Positions 1 to 7,109 of a stretch of DNA of 47,092 nucleotides are shown here, in pieces. A model generated the notes under the pieces. It was not told the origin of the DNA, made no database searches, and saw only the letters and a program-made list of their open reading frames with translations. The DNA comes from Nitrospira sp. (lineage in GTDB: Bacteria > Nitrospirota > Nitrospiria > Nitrospirales > Nitrospiraceae): NCBI GenBank assembly GCA_005116835.1, contig SWDM01000015.1:1-47092 (forward strand), written 5' to 3'. Both the position numbers and the translations under genes were made by a program. The number at the start of each line of letters is the position of its first letter. Position 1 is the stretch's first letter.

Positions 1-43
1 AAATTATATATGTTCATCTCGCTAGCATTATAGGGGGTTGATC

Positions 44-463
44 TTGGAACAGGACCGCGTAGGACTCAGTTCTATCAGGCAGGTGGCCGAAGCTCATCTG
101 AATATGCCTCAGCTTCCATCCTTAGGCAGTGGAGAGCAAGGGGCTGGGATGGCAGCTCTCAAGGGCGCCGCGAAGGAATTTGAAAGTTACTTCATCTCCA
201 ATCTATTGAAAGTTATGAGAGAAACAGTCCCAAAGGGGGCATTAGATAATAAAGGTGGCGCCTATTTCTACTCGTTTTATGACCAGGAGATCGGTCGTTT
301 GGCTGCAGAGTCCGGTGGGCTTGGATTGGCCAGAATGATTGACGAATATACGGAAAAAAATTCACCTTCCCCCTCAAGTTCTCAGGCTCACAAACCGATA
401 GAGGAGCCGACAGGCATTAAAGTCTCAGTTTCAGCGCCAGTCAAGCTGATGACTCGGGACTAA
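44..463 (+). CDS. flgJ: FlgJ-type rod-binding protein (N-terminal domain only)
   Basis: Small protein of about 139 residues matching the rod-binding domain of FlgJ. The diagnostic stretch runs from AAKEFESYF through MRETVPKG and GGAYFYSFYDQEIGRLAAESGGLGLARMI at about residues 44-102. This domain caps or scaffolds the periplasmic flagellar rod during assembly. The C-terminal muramidase domain of enterobacterial FlgJ is absent, as in many non-enteric bacteria, and the tail is Ser/Pro-rich. I chose the TTG at 44 because AGGGGG at 32-36 sits about 7 bases upstream. An in-frame TTG at 38 is possible but leaves no room for a ribosome site. The 3' end carries a sigma-28-like promoter for flgM. Confidence 0.85.
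   Translation: MEQDRVGLSSIRQVAEAHLNMPQLPSLGSGEQGAGMAALKGAAKEFESYFISNLLKVMRETVPKGALDNKGGAYFYSFYDQEIGRLAAESGGLGLARMIDEYTEKNSPSPSSSQAHKPIEEPTGIKVSVSAPVKLMTRD
374..401 (+). promoter_or_regulatory. Sigma-28 (FliA) promoter inside flgJ, driving flgM
   Basis: TCAAGTTC at 374-381, a 12 bp spacer, and ACCGATAG at 394-401. The known FliA consensus is TAAAGTTT-N11-GCCGATAA. It lies within the flgJ reading frame, about 85 bp before flgM, matching the class 3 flgM promoter known in enterics. The same two words recur at nine other sites in this window. Confidence 0.7.
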
Positions 464-484
464 CTTAGGGAGAGGAGCGAGATT

Positions 485-787
485 ATGCAGATCTCAGGTC
501 ATGGCAAATCCGATCAGCTTGCGCAGCTGCTATTCGGCGCCCAGGGGAGCGCTCCGGTCGGGTCGAATCGCCGCACATCCAGCGATGGACGCCAAGATCG
601 CGTGCAGATCTCTCAGCAGGCGAAAGAGATCCAGCGGATCAAGGCATTGGCTGACCAGCCGGATGATGCTAGAGCAGAGCGTATTAAGCAGATTAGCCGG
701 TCGGTGGAGGCCGGCACGTACAACATCGATGGGCGCAAGGTCGGGGATGCCATCATCCGTCACGCATTGACCGACGCCGCGCTCTAA
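485..787 (+). CDS. flgM: Anti-sigma-28 factor FlgM
   Basis: A 100-residue protein with the FlgM C-terminal signature: DRVQISQQAKEIQRIKAL followed by RAERIKQISRSVEAGTYNIDGRKVGDAII at about residues 38-92. FlgM binds FliA (sigma-28) in the cytoplasm and is exported through the finished hook-basal body, which releases FliA for late genes. The start has a good ribosome site (AGAGGAG at 471-477). It sits between flgJ and flgN-flgK-flgL, as expected, and a FliA-type promoter lies just upstream in flgJ, so negative autoregulation is likely. Confidence 0.93.
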   Translation: MQISGHGKSDQLAQLLFGAQGSAPVGSNRRTSSDGRQDRVQISQQAKEIQRIKALADQPDDARAERIKQISRSVEAGTYNIDGRKVGDAIIRHALTDAAL

Positions 788-877
788 CCCGTCCTCTCTC
801 TGTTTCGGGGAACCGATCTGAGCAGAAGGCGGCTGGGGCCCTTACTGACTTAGACGAAACCCGACAGAAAGAGGCAT

Positions 878-1387
878 ATGTTCAACACTGCATCAGCCGC
901 CGCATCTATCCTCGATATCCTCACTCGTGAGGAAGCCCACTGTGATCTGCTCGATCAGACTCTGCAGCAAGAACGGGATGCCCTCCGTCGGCTATCCGTG
1001 GCAGAGTTCCCTGCGCTGAACGAACAGCGGATTGAAAATCTCAAAGAATTCGAATCATTAGAGTCTGAACGTGCGGCAGTAGTCCAGTACTTTGCCGAGG
1101 CCTGGGGACTTCCACTTACGACGGTCACGTTGCAGACCATCATCGATCGGCTCGACACAGGGGACAAACGGAATGTTGAACGATGTCATGAGCGGCTCAC
1201 GGCAAAGGTCCGCGCCTTGCGCCAGGACACCGCCGTGAATGCATTACTCGTGGCCGGCATCCAAACGCTGTGCCGCAAAGCGATGTACCTCTCGGCTGAG
1301 GCGCTTCCGGAGCAGGGCACCTATTCATCTTCAGGGGAATCTCAACGTGTCGGGATCGGCGGCAGCATGTTCAGGCAAAGAGGATAA
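878..1387 (+). CDS. flgN: Flagellar export chaperone FlgN
   Basis: A 169-residue helical protein with a long coiled-coil-prone N-terminal half (Leu/Glu/Arg-rich to about residue 120), matching FlgN in size, position and helical character. The extreme C-terminus GGSMFRQRG resembles the flexible tail FlgN family members use to contact FlgK/FlgL. FlgN keeps FlgK and FlgL unfolded and delivers them to the export gate. The start ATG has AGAGG about 6 bases upstream and flgK begins 8 bp after its stop, so co-expression with its clients is expected. The family is weakly conserved, so position carries much of the call. Confidence 0.8.
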   Translation: MFNTASAAASILDILTREEAHCDLLDQTLQQERDALRRLSVAEFPALNEQRIENLKEFESLESERAAVVQYFAEAWGLPLTTVTLQTIIDRLDTGDKRNVERCHERLTAKVRALRQDTAVNALLVAGIQTLCRKAMYLSAEALPEQGTYSSSGESQRVGIGGSMFRQRG

Positions 1388-1395
1388 CGCGCACC

Positions 1396-3420
1396 ATGGG
1401 ACTCGACGGATTACTCGATATCGGGAAAAGCGCACTCAGCGCCGCGCAACAGGCGTTGACGGTCACCGGTCACAACGTCGCCAACATCAACACCCCGGGC
1501 TATTCCCGGCAGGAGGCGGTGCTGACCGAACGGTCTCCGGTGAATGGAAATCCGGGCCAGGTTGGAACCGGCGTCCAGGTCACACAAATACGGCGCATCG
1601 TCGACAGTTTCATCAATCGCGAACTGACCGCCTCCCATGAGCTGTTGGGAGAATTGTCCATCACCCAAGAGCAGCTGTTCCAAATACAGAACATGTTCAG
1701 CGATTCCAACGATCAGGGAATCGGCGCACAAATGAACGAGTTTTTCAGAAGCCTCCAAGATGTCGCGGCCAGCCCATCCGACGTGACCCCGCGTTCGGTG
1801 TTGCTCGCAAAATCCGCCCTCCTGACCAACAGTATCACTCAGGTGGCCGGCGACCTATCGGCGCGCCGGAGTTCGGTGAACGAGCAAATCAAACGGACGA
1901 TTGCCGAAATCAACAGTTTGACCTCCCAGGTTGCGGAACTGAACAATAAGATCGTGTCCGTTGAAATCACAGGACAGAATGCCAACGACTTGCGCGATCA
2001 ACGGGATCAAGCGATTAACGATCTTGCTCAGCGCATCGACATCTCGGTGATCGACAAGGGGAACGGCGCCCTGTCGGTGTTTGTCGGGCGTGGCCAGGTA
2101 GTTGTCGAAGATAATCTTTCTCGCAAACTGGTTGCCGTGGCGTCCCTCGAGAACGGTGGATTGGCAAACGTCCAATACGACACGGGGAGCACCAGGTCGT
2201 TGGACATTTCCTCGCTCATTTCAGGCGGCAAGATGGGGGGACTGCTCAAGATTCGCGACACGATTATCCCGGAGCTCCAAACCTCATTCGACAAGCTCTC
2301 AGCCAGTCTGGTGAACGAGGTGAATCAACTCCATCGTCAAGGCTACGGTCTCGACGGGTCGACGGGGCTCGACTTCTTTTCGCCGCTCACCGCGACGACC
2401 CACGACAAGTCGACCAATCAGGGCAGCGCAACCCTGGCGAGCGGACCGATTACGGCGAACAGCCTGCTGACGCTTCAGGATTACGCAATCAGATTTTCGT
2501 CGTCGACCAGCTACTCCATCGTGAATACGACGACGGGAGCGACTGTCAAGGGGAACTATACCGGTATTGCGGTGACGGCGCCGACTGTGGATGTGCCGGT
2601 GAAGATCGTGACAGGAACCAATGACACCTTAACGGTCACCGTCGATGGAACGGCGTCCGGAGCGATCACGCTGACAGGTGCGGCCTCGCCGGGACAATCC
2701 TATACGAGCGGAGCGTCCCTGGCCGTGGAACTGCAGACGAAGATAAACGCCGATGCGACCCTTGCAGCAGCTGGGAAAAGCGTCGTGGTTACCTATGACA
2801 CGACGGCCAGCCGCTTCACCATCACCTCGAACGGATCGACAACGGCCTCCGCGGTCGATGTCACAGGGGGGACGGTACGAGCCACTCTCGGTCTCCTCAC
2901 GGGAACCGCCACCGCCGCCTCAGGAACCTACTCCGGCCCGCAAACGTTCACGATCGACGGGATACAGGTCACGCTGAGCGGGACAGCGGCGACCGGTGAC
3001 GAGTTCTCGTTCAATTCCTACACCGATACGGCCAAGGAGCTCGGTATGTCGCTGACGAGCGCGAGCAAGGTCGCGGCCTCCTCCACGCGCGCCGGCGTTC
3101 CCGGCAACAACGCCACGATGCTGGCGGTGATCGCCCTGCAAACGAAATCGATCGCCGCGATCGGCGGCGCTACGTTCGGCGATGCCTACCGAGTCGCCGC
3201 CACGGGTGTGGGAGTCGCGGCGCAGTCTGCTGAGACGCAGCTCAATGCCCAAAGCATTTTGCACGAGCAATTGGAGTCGTTTCGGGCTCAGTCGTCCGGT
3301 GTCTCGATCGATGAAGAGTTGGTGGACATGCTCAAGTATCAGCGGATATTCGAAGCGGCCTCCAGGCTCATTATTGCAACGGACGAAATGTTGCAGACGC
3401 TCCTGAATTTGAAACGATAA
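1396..3420 (+). CDS. flgK: Flagellar hook-associated protein 1 (FlgK)
   Basis: A 674-residue FlgK that joins the hook to the filament. The N-terminus (GLDGLLDIGKSALSAAQQAL, then TGHNVANINTPGYSRQEA) is the standard rod/hook-type D0 motif. The C-terminus (SIDEELVDMLKYQRIFEAASRLI) is the matching closing helix. The family is usually about 450-630 residues. The extra length lies in a Thr/Ser/Gly-rich outer region from about residue 330 to 545. Residues about 390-500 are closely similar to a block in FlgL (ITAPTV..VPVKIVTG.ND), at both protein and DNA level. Followed by flgL after 17 bp. Confidence 0.95.
   Translation: MGLDGLLDIGKSALSAAQQALTVTGHNVANINTPGYSRQEAVLTERSPVNGNPGQVGTGVQVTQIRRIVDSFINRELTASHELLGELSITQEQLFQIQNMFSDSNDQGIGAQMNEFFRSLQDVAASPSDVTPRSVLLAKSALLTNSITQVAGDLSARRSSVNEQIKRTIAEINSLTSQVAELNNKIVSVEITGQNANDLRDQRDQAINDLAQRIDISVIDKGNGALSVFVGRGQVVVEDNLSRKLVAVASLENGGLANVQYDTGSTRSLDISSLISGGKMGGLLKIRDTIIPELQTSFDKLSASLVNEVNQLHRQGYGLDGSTGLDFFSPLTATTHDKSTNQGSATLASGPITANSLLTLQDYAIRFSSSTSYSIVNTTTGATVKGNYTGIAVTAPTVDVPVKIVTGTNDTLTVTVDGTASGAITLTGAASPGQSYTSGASLAVELQTKINADATLAAAGKSVVVTYDTTASRFTITSNGSTTASAVDVTGGTVRATLGLLTGTATAASGTYSGPQTFTIDGIQVTLSGTAATGDEFSFNSYTDTAKELGMSLTSASKVAASSTRAGVPGNNATMLAVIALQTKSIAAIGGATFGDAYRVAATGVGVAAQSAETQLNAQSILHEQLESFRAQSSGVSIDEELVDMLKYQRIFEAASRLIIATDEMLQTLLNLKR
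2565..2880 (+). repeat. Surface module in flgK duplicated in flgL
   Basis: The flgK DNA from about 2565 to 2880 is clearly similar to flgL DNA at about 3880-4180. By eye, roughly three quarters of bases match in the best part (GTGAAGATCGT, then CGTCGATGGAAC, then TATAC(G/A)AG(C/T)GG). Both encode APTV.VPVKIVTG.NDT..VTVDGTASG, then TSGASLA.EL. This is a copied domain rather than chance Thr/Gly bias. Confidence 0.8.
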
Positions 3421-3437
3421 GAGGGAACGACGAGGCT

Positions 3438-5930
3438 ATGAGAGTGACCGAACAACAGTCCTACACCCTTCTGGTCAACAACATTCAGCGTGCCCGCGCG
3501 AAGGCGCTGGCCACGCAGGAGCAAATTTCGACCGGCAAGAAAGTAATCAAACCGTCGGACGACGCCAACGCGTTCGACCGCATTGTGGCGACCAAATCCT
3601 CAATGGCGAAGGTGGATCAGCGTCTCCGCAACCTCGACGTTGCCAGAAACCGCCTCGACCTGACCGACAGCGCGCTTCGTGGCGTGACGAATGTCTTGGC
3701 CAGAATCAAAGAGCTTGCCGTTCAGTTTGCCAGCAACACGAATGGCGCGTCCGAGCGGGCGATCGGTGCGCGGGAAGTCAGACAGCTTTTTCTCCAGCTC
3801 CAAGAACTTGGGAATGCCGAAAATGCGGGAGGACAACCGATTTTCTCCGGCACCAGCCGGCATGGGCGAGCGGCGGGTGTTTCCATTACTGCTCCGACTG
3901 TGGCTGTTCCAGTGAAGATCGTAACGGGCAGCAACGACACAGTCATGGTCACCGTCGATGGAACAGCTTCAGGAACGATCACCCTGACGGGCGCCGCATC
4001 TCCGGGACTCTCCTATACAAGTGGCGCCTCCCTGGCTGCGGAGTTGCAGAAAAAGGTGAATGCTGACGCTGCCTTGTCGGGGGCGGGGAAAAGCGTGACG
4101 GTGACCTTCGAGACCGATCATTTCGTTATTGCGTCAAATCATAATGGCCAGACGTCTTCGGTCGCAGTCACCGGAGGAAACGCCCTCACGAGTATCGGCT
4201 TTAACGGCGGCAGTGCGACGACCGGCGCCTCTGCCTTTGCCATCCGTGCTGTGACCGGCGTCCATGCGAGAAATGCCGGCGGCGCCGTGATTTCGCAAGG
4301 AACGGTATCTAACCCCAACGCAGTCACCCTTGACGATTATCTGGTGAAGTTCAGTGCCGCGGCCACCTTCGATATCTACAATGTTTCCACAGCGGTGGGA
4401 GTGTTGCCGAATAGCGCGAATACTGGAGGTGCGGTCCGGAGCGACAGCGGCGTGCTCGATCCCAGTCTTGTGACGCTGGATAATTATGAAGTCCGTGTGA
4501 AAAGCATCTATACGGTGACGGCTGGGAGCAACGACGGGATTCGGTTCGATCCCGGTACCGGGCCTGTCACGGCGACACTGGCTCCTGGAGCCTATACCGG
4601 GGCGCAGTTGGCGGCTCAAGTCAAGACCGCCCTCGAGGCGGCCAGTGGAGCAGAGACCTACACTGTGAGTTTTCACGAGTCGACCGGCAAATTCAGCATC
4701 ACCAACGATGGATCGAACGCAACGGCATTGAGCCTCCTGTACTCCAATGCCGCGACGACAGCCGGCTCCTTACTAGGCTCGTCCGGACGAGACCAAAGCC
4801 CCATTGTTGTCGGCGGCACGGTCGTCAGCGATGTCGATACCGGTGGATTGGCCGGGGTATCTAAACAATTGAACGTCTACGACACGACCCGTGCGACAAA
4901 CATTTTCAACGTCACGTCGGCGAACAATACCCTAATCATCAATGACGATGGAGGCACGACAGATACGACGGTGACATTGGCAACCGGTAGTTATACTGGT
5001 GCACAGCTGGCGGTTGAGCTAGCCTCCAAGTTGAACGCGAGTCGCAATGCCGCCAATACGGCGGCCTATACGGTAGCCTATGGGTCAGTCACGGCCGGCC
5101 GAATGACGTTTAACAATCCTGCCGGCAACACGAACTCCCTCATTATGAAATTCGGCAGCGCAGGCTCCAGCGCGGCGAACATTCTGGGCTCTGGGTCGGC
5201 GACCGTGACGGAGACCGTCGGGGTATCTGCGTCCACATTGAACAACGATGCAGGTTATGTGGCGTATCAGTCCGGCGCACACATCGATTTCGACGGGCTT
5301 CGAGTCGTACTGCAGGATGGGACGGCAGGCCCACGTAACGGAGATGTGTTCGCAGTCGCGCAGGGGAGAAAAGTGGCGCTCTCGAACCGGTCCTATGTCT
5401 CCGGCGCCGTGATCGAGACAGAAGGGCTGCGCTTCTCGCTCCGCGACGGCGCTACGGCTCCCGCAAGCGGAGATCTATTCAGTCTCCGTACTGGAGCCCA
5501 ATACCAGGGCGACGATGGTTTCCAGACCATCGAGGTGGGCGACGGCCAAACGGTTAAAACCAACCAGCCTGGAAATCAAATATTTAGCGGCCCCACGATC
5601 GATCTCTTTGCCTCGGTAAAAAATCTGTTGGCTGCCTTAAACGGCAATTATGGAGGTGGCATTCACCAGGGTTTGGCCGGGGTCGATGTGGCGGTGGATC
5701 AGGTTTCGTCCGTTCAGGGCGAACTCGGCGCACTGTCCAATCGGCTTGGAGCAACCGGTGGCAGCCTCGATGAGACGAAGGTGTTTCTCTCGGCCGTCCT
5801 CTCCACCAATGAGGATGTCGATTTGGTGAAGGCGATTTCAAGCTTGACGCTTCAGCAGCAAGCGATCGAAGCGGCGGGAGCGATATTGAATCGTATCTTC
5901 GAAAGTTCGCTTCTCAAGTTTTTGAAATAA
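3438..5930 (+). CDS. flgL: Flagellar hook-associated protein 3 (FlgL), much enlarged
   Basis: An 830-residue FlgL, more than twice the usual length of about 300-400. The N-terminal flagellin-like helices (LLVNNIQRARAKALATQEQISTGKKV, then PSDDANAFDRI) span roughly residues 10-140. The C-terminal helices (LSSVQGELGAL-type region to EAAGAILNRIFESSLL) close the protein. Between them lies an insertion of nearly 550 residues rich in Thr, Ser, Gly and Ala. It holds at least three copies of a module with the core G.YTGAQLA.(E/Q)L or TSGASLA.EL, followed by a beta-rich Y.V.... segment. The first copy is close to a module in FlgK. FlgL forms the second ring of the hook-filament junction; the insertion should project from the surface. 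Confidence 0.93.
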   Translation: MRVTEQQSYTLLVNNIQRARAKALATQEQISTGKKVIKPSDDANAFDRIVATKSSMAKVDQRLRNLDVARNRLDLTDSALRGVTNVLARIKELAVQFASNTNGASERAIGAREVRQLFLQLQELGNAENAGGQPIFSGTSRHGRAAGVSITAPTVAVPVKIVTGSNDTVMVTVDGTASGTITLTGAASPGLSYTSGASLAAELQKKVNADAALSGAGKSVTVTFETDHFVIASNHNGQTSSVAVTGGNALTSIGFNGGSATTGASAFAIRAVTGVHARNAGGAVISQGTVSNPNAVTLDDYLVKFSAAATFDIYNVSTAVGVLPNSANTGGAVRSDSGVLDPSLVTLDNYEVRVKSIYTVTAGSNDGIRFDPGTGPVTATLAPGAYTGAQLAAQVKTALEAASGAETYTVSFHESTGKFSITNDGSNATALSLLYSNAATTAGSLLGSSGRDQSPIVVGGTVVSDVDTGGLAGVSKQLNVYDTTRATNIFNVTSANNTLIINDDGGTTDTTVTLATGSYTGAQLAVELASKLNASRNAANTAAYTVAYGSVTAGRMTFNNPAGNTNSLIMKFGSAGSSAANILGSGSATVTETVGVSASTLNNDAGYVAYQSGAHIDFDGLRVVLQDGTAGPRNGDVFAVAQGRKVALSNRSYVSGAVIETEGLRFSLRDGATAPASGDLFSLRTGAQYQGDDGFQTIEVGDGQTVKTNQPGNQIFSGPTIDLFASVKNLLAALNGNYGGGIHQGLAGVDVAVDQVSSVQGELGALSNRLGATGGSLDETKVFLSAVLSTNEDVDLVKAISSLTLQQQAIEAAGAILNRIFESSLLKFLK
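3880..4180 (+). repeat. Surface module in flgL matching flgK
   Basis: Second member of the flgK/flgL shared block, at flgL residues about 148-245. Two further diverged modules follow in flgL at about 4500-4770 (GAYTGAQLAAQVKTALEAASG) and 4880-5190 (GSYTGAQLAVELASKLNASRN), giving three tandem modules in one protein. Confidence 0.75.
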
Positions 5931-5942
5931 AGCGGCCATCGT

Positions 5943-5969
5943 TCAAGAATTGCCGAGGGAGACCGATAG
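5943..5969 (+). promoter_or_regulatory. Sigma-28 (FliA) promoter for csrA-fliW
   Basis: TCAAGAAT at 5943-5950, an 11 bp spacer, and ACCGATAG at 5962-5969. Spacing matches the FliA consensus. It starts just after the flgL stop and leaves a leader of about 125 nt before csrA. The leader carries diverged GTGAAGC-family repeat words (for example CGTTCGTGAAACGTC and CGTCACGAACGGCGTCTCAC at about 5986-6060) that could fold into a hairpin. Confidence 0.7.
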
Positions 5970-6103
5970 GGTATGTGCCTGCGGCGTTCGTGAAACGTCT
6001 CTGGGGCATGAAGCGAGGGAACAGTACGGGGCTCTTGCGCGTCACGAACGGCGTCTCACGGATATCGAGCGCGCTGTGGCATTTGCCAGGGAAGGCATCA
6101 TCA

Positions 6104-6346
6104 ATGTTGGTCCTTACGCGCCGGCGTGGAGAAGGCGTCACGATCGGTCCAACCATTCGTATCGTCGTGCTTGGTATCAATGGCGGACAGGTTCGTTTGG
6201 GTATCGAAGCTCCCTCCGCTGTCGAGATCCATCGAGACGAAGTGTGTGTCAGAATCCAAGAAGAAAACCAATCGGCAGCCTGTACCGGGACGGTTCCTCT
6301 GGATGCCTTCCGGAGTCTCCTGCATACCAGGCGCCGCTCAATTTAG
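6104..6346 (+). CDS. csrA: Translational regulator CsrA
   Basis: An 80-residue CsrA. The N-terminus MLVLTRRRGEGVTIG and the segment VRLGIEAPSAVEIHRDEV are the hallmark of the family; the HRDEV region carries the conserved RNA-binding Arg. The last 20 or so residues are a short extension. I take ATG 6104 rather than upstream in-frame starts because the protein then begins exactly at the canonical MLVLTR and has AGGGAAGG about 8 bases upstream. CsrA binds GGA motifs in mRNA leaders; with FliW next door, the likely target is flagellin mRNA. The gene is translated just before fliW (12 bp gap). Confidence 0.95.
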   Translation: MLVLTRRRGEGVTIGPTIRIVVLGINGGQVRLGIEAPSAVEIHRDEVCVRIQEENQSAACTGTVPLDAFRSLLHTRRRSI

Positions 6347-6358
6347 TGAGGCGGAATT

Positions 6359-6838
6359 ATGGAGTTTTCGTCGACTCGGTTCGGTACATTGGAGGTTCCA
6401 GACTCTTCCATCCTGACATTTCCAACCGGCATCCTGGGATTTCCTGACTGGACCCGTTATGTCATCCTCGATCACGACACAGACGCTCCCTTTAAGTGGC
6501 TCCACTGTATTGAAGAGTCGAGCCTCGCCTTCGTCATCCTCGATCCTGCCCTGTTTCATGCAGACTACCGGATCGAGATCCCGGCCGAAGCCTTGGCGGA
6601 AATAAAAGGAACTGCAGCAGACGCATTAACCCTGGCCGTCATTCTGACTATTCCATCCGATGACCCTGGCCGTATCACGGCAAACCTCCGCGGACCGCTC
6701 CTCATGAACCCAGGCACCAGGTTGTGCAAGCAGATGGTCTTATCGGACGAGTATCCAACCCGCTATCCGGTTTTTGCTCGGCAGGCTGTGCGTCAGCCCG
6801 CGCAGACCGAGTCGCAGTCCGAAGCCATTCCCGCCTGA
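6359..6838 (+). CDS. fliW: Flagellar assembly factor FliW (CsrA antagonist)
   Basis: A 159-residue FliW with the family pattern: FSSTRFGTLEVPDSSILTFPTGILGFPDW at the N-terminus, then a middle with LAFVILDPALF and LRGPLLMNPGTRLCKQMVL. FliW binds flagellin and CsrA alternately, so free flagellin titrates FliW and lets CsrA repress flagellin translation. That feedback is known in Bacillus and Campylobacter. Here fliW is transcribed with csrA, 12 bp downstream, with GAGGCGGA before its ATG. The gene ends convergently with the hybrid kinase at 7110. Confidence 0.94.
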   Translation: MEFSSTRFGTLEVPDSSILTFPTGILGFPDWTRYVILDHDTDAPFKWLHCIEESSLAFVILDPALFHADYRIEIPAEALAEIKGTAADALTLAVILTIPSDDPGRITANLRGPLLMNPGTRLCKQMVLSDEYPTRYPVFARQAVRQPAQTESQSEAIPA

Positions 6839-6848
6839 CAAGTTTCCG

Positions 6849-7090
6849 TTAAACGTGAAAGGTGAAACGTAAAACGTCTCTCGTTATTCGCGCAAGACTC
6901 GCGAGACGTGCGAAAAATGCGCGACTGGCGAGGCGGGTGAAGAAGTGTTGAGTTCTGGGTTCTGAGTTAGAGGCAGATAAGAATGCCGAGACGGGGGAGA
7001 GTTCGAGGCCCGAAGTTCCCGTAACTCAGAACTCAGGACTTCGAACTCAGAACTTCGTATTGCGCCTGTCGCGCACGTATTGCTTGTCTC
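6849..7090. repeat. Repeat-filled gap: GTGAAGC words plus a family A element
   Basis: The gap between fliW and the kinase is almost all repeat. At 6849-6905 are diverged GTGAAAC/GTGAAGG words. From about 6931 to 7075 is a full family A element: left arm of GTTCTGA/GTTCTGG heptamers, a conserved core (AGATAAGAATGCCGAGACGG, then GTTCGAGGCCCGAAGTTC), then an inverted right arm (AACTCAGAACTCAG) and the flank GCGCCTGTCGCGCACGT. The core recurs at 29392, 29984, 30766, 33411, 41789 and 13876. Confidence 0.8.
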
Positions 7091-7109
7091 GCGCACAGCT
7101 CACGGGGTT

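Noticed and set aside
4134-4676. 180-codon open frame antisense to flgL, and many similar antisense or shifted frames elsewhere
   Set aside because: They lie fully within conserved genes, have Arg/Pro/Ala-biased composition typical of shadow frames in GC-rich DNA, and show no recognisable domain.
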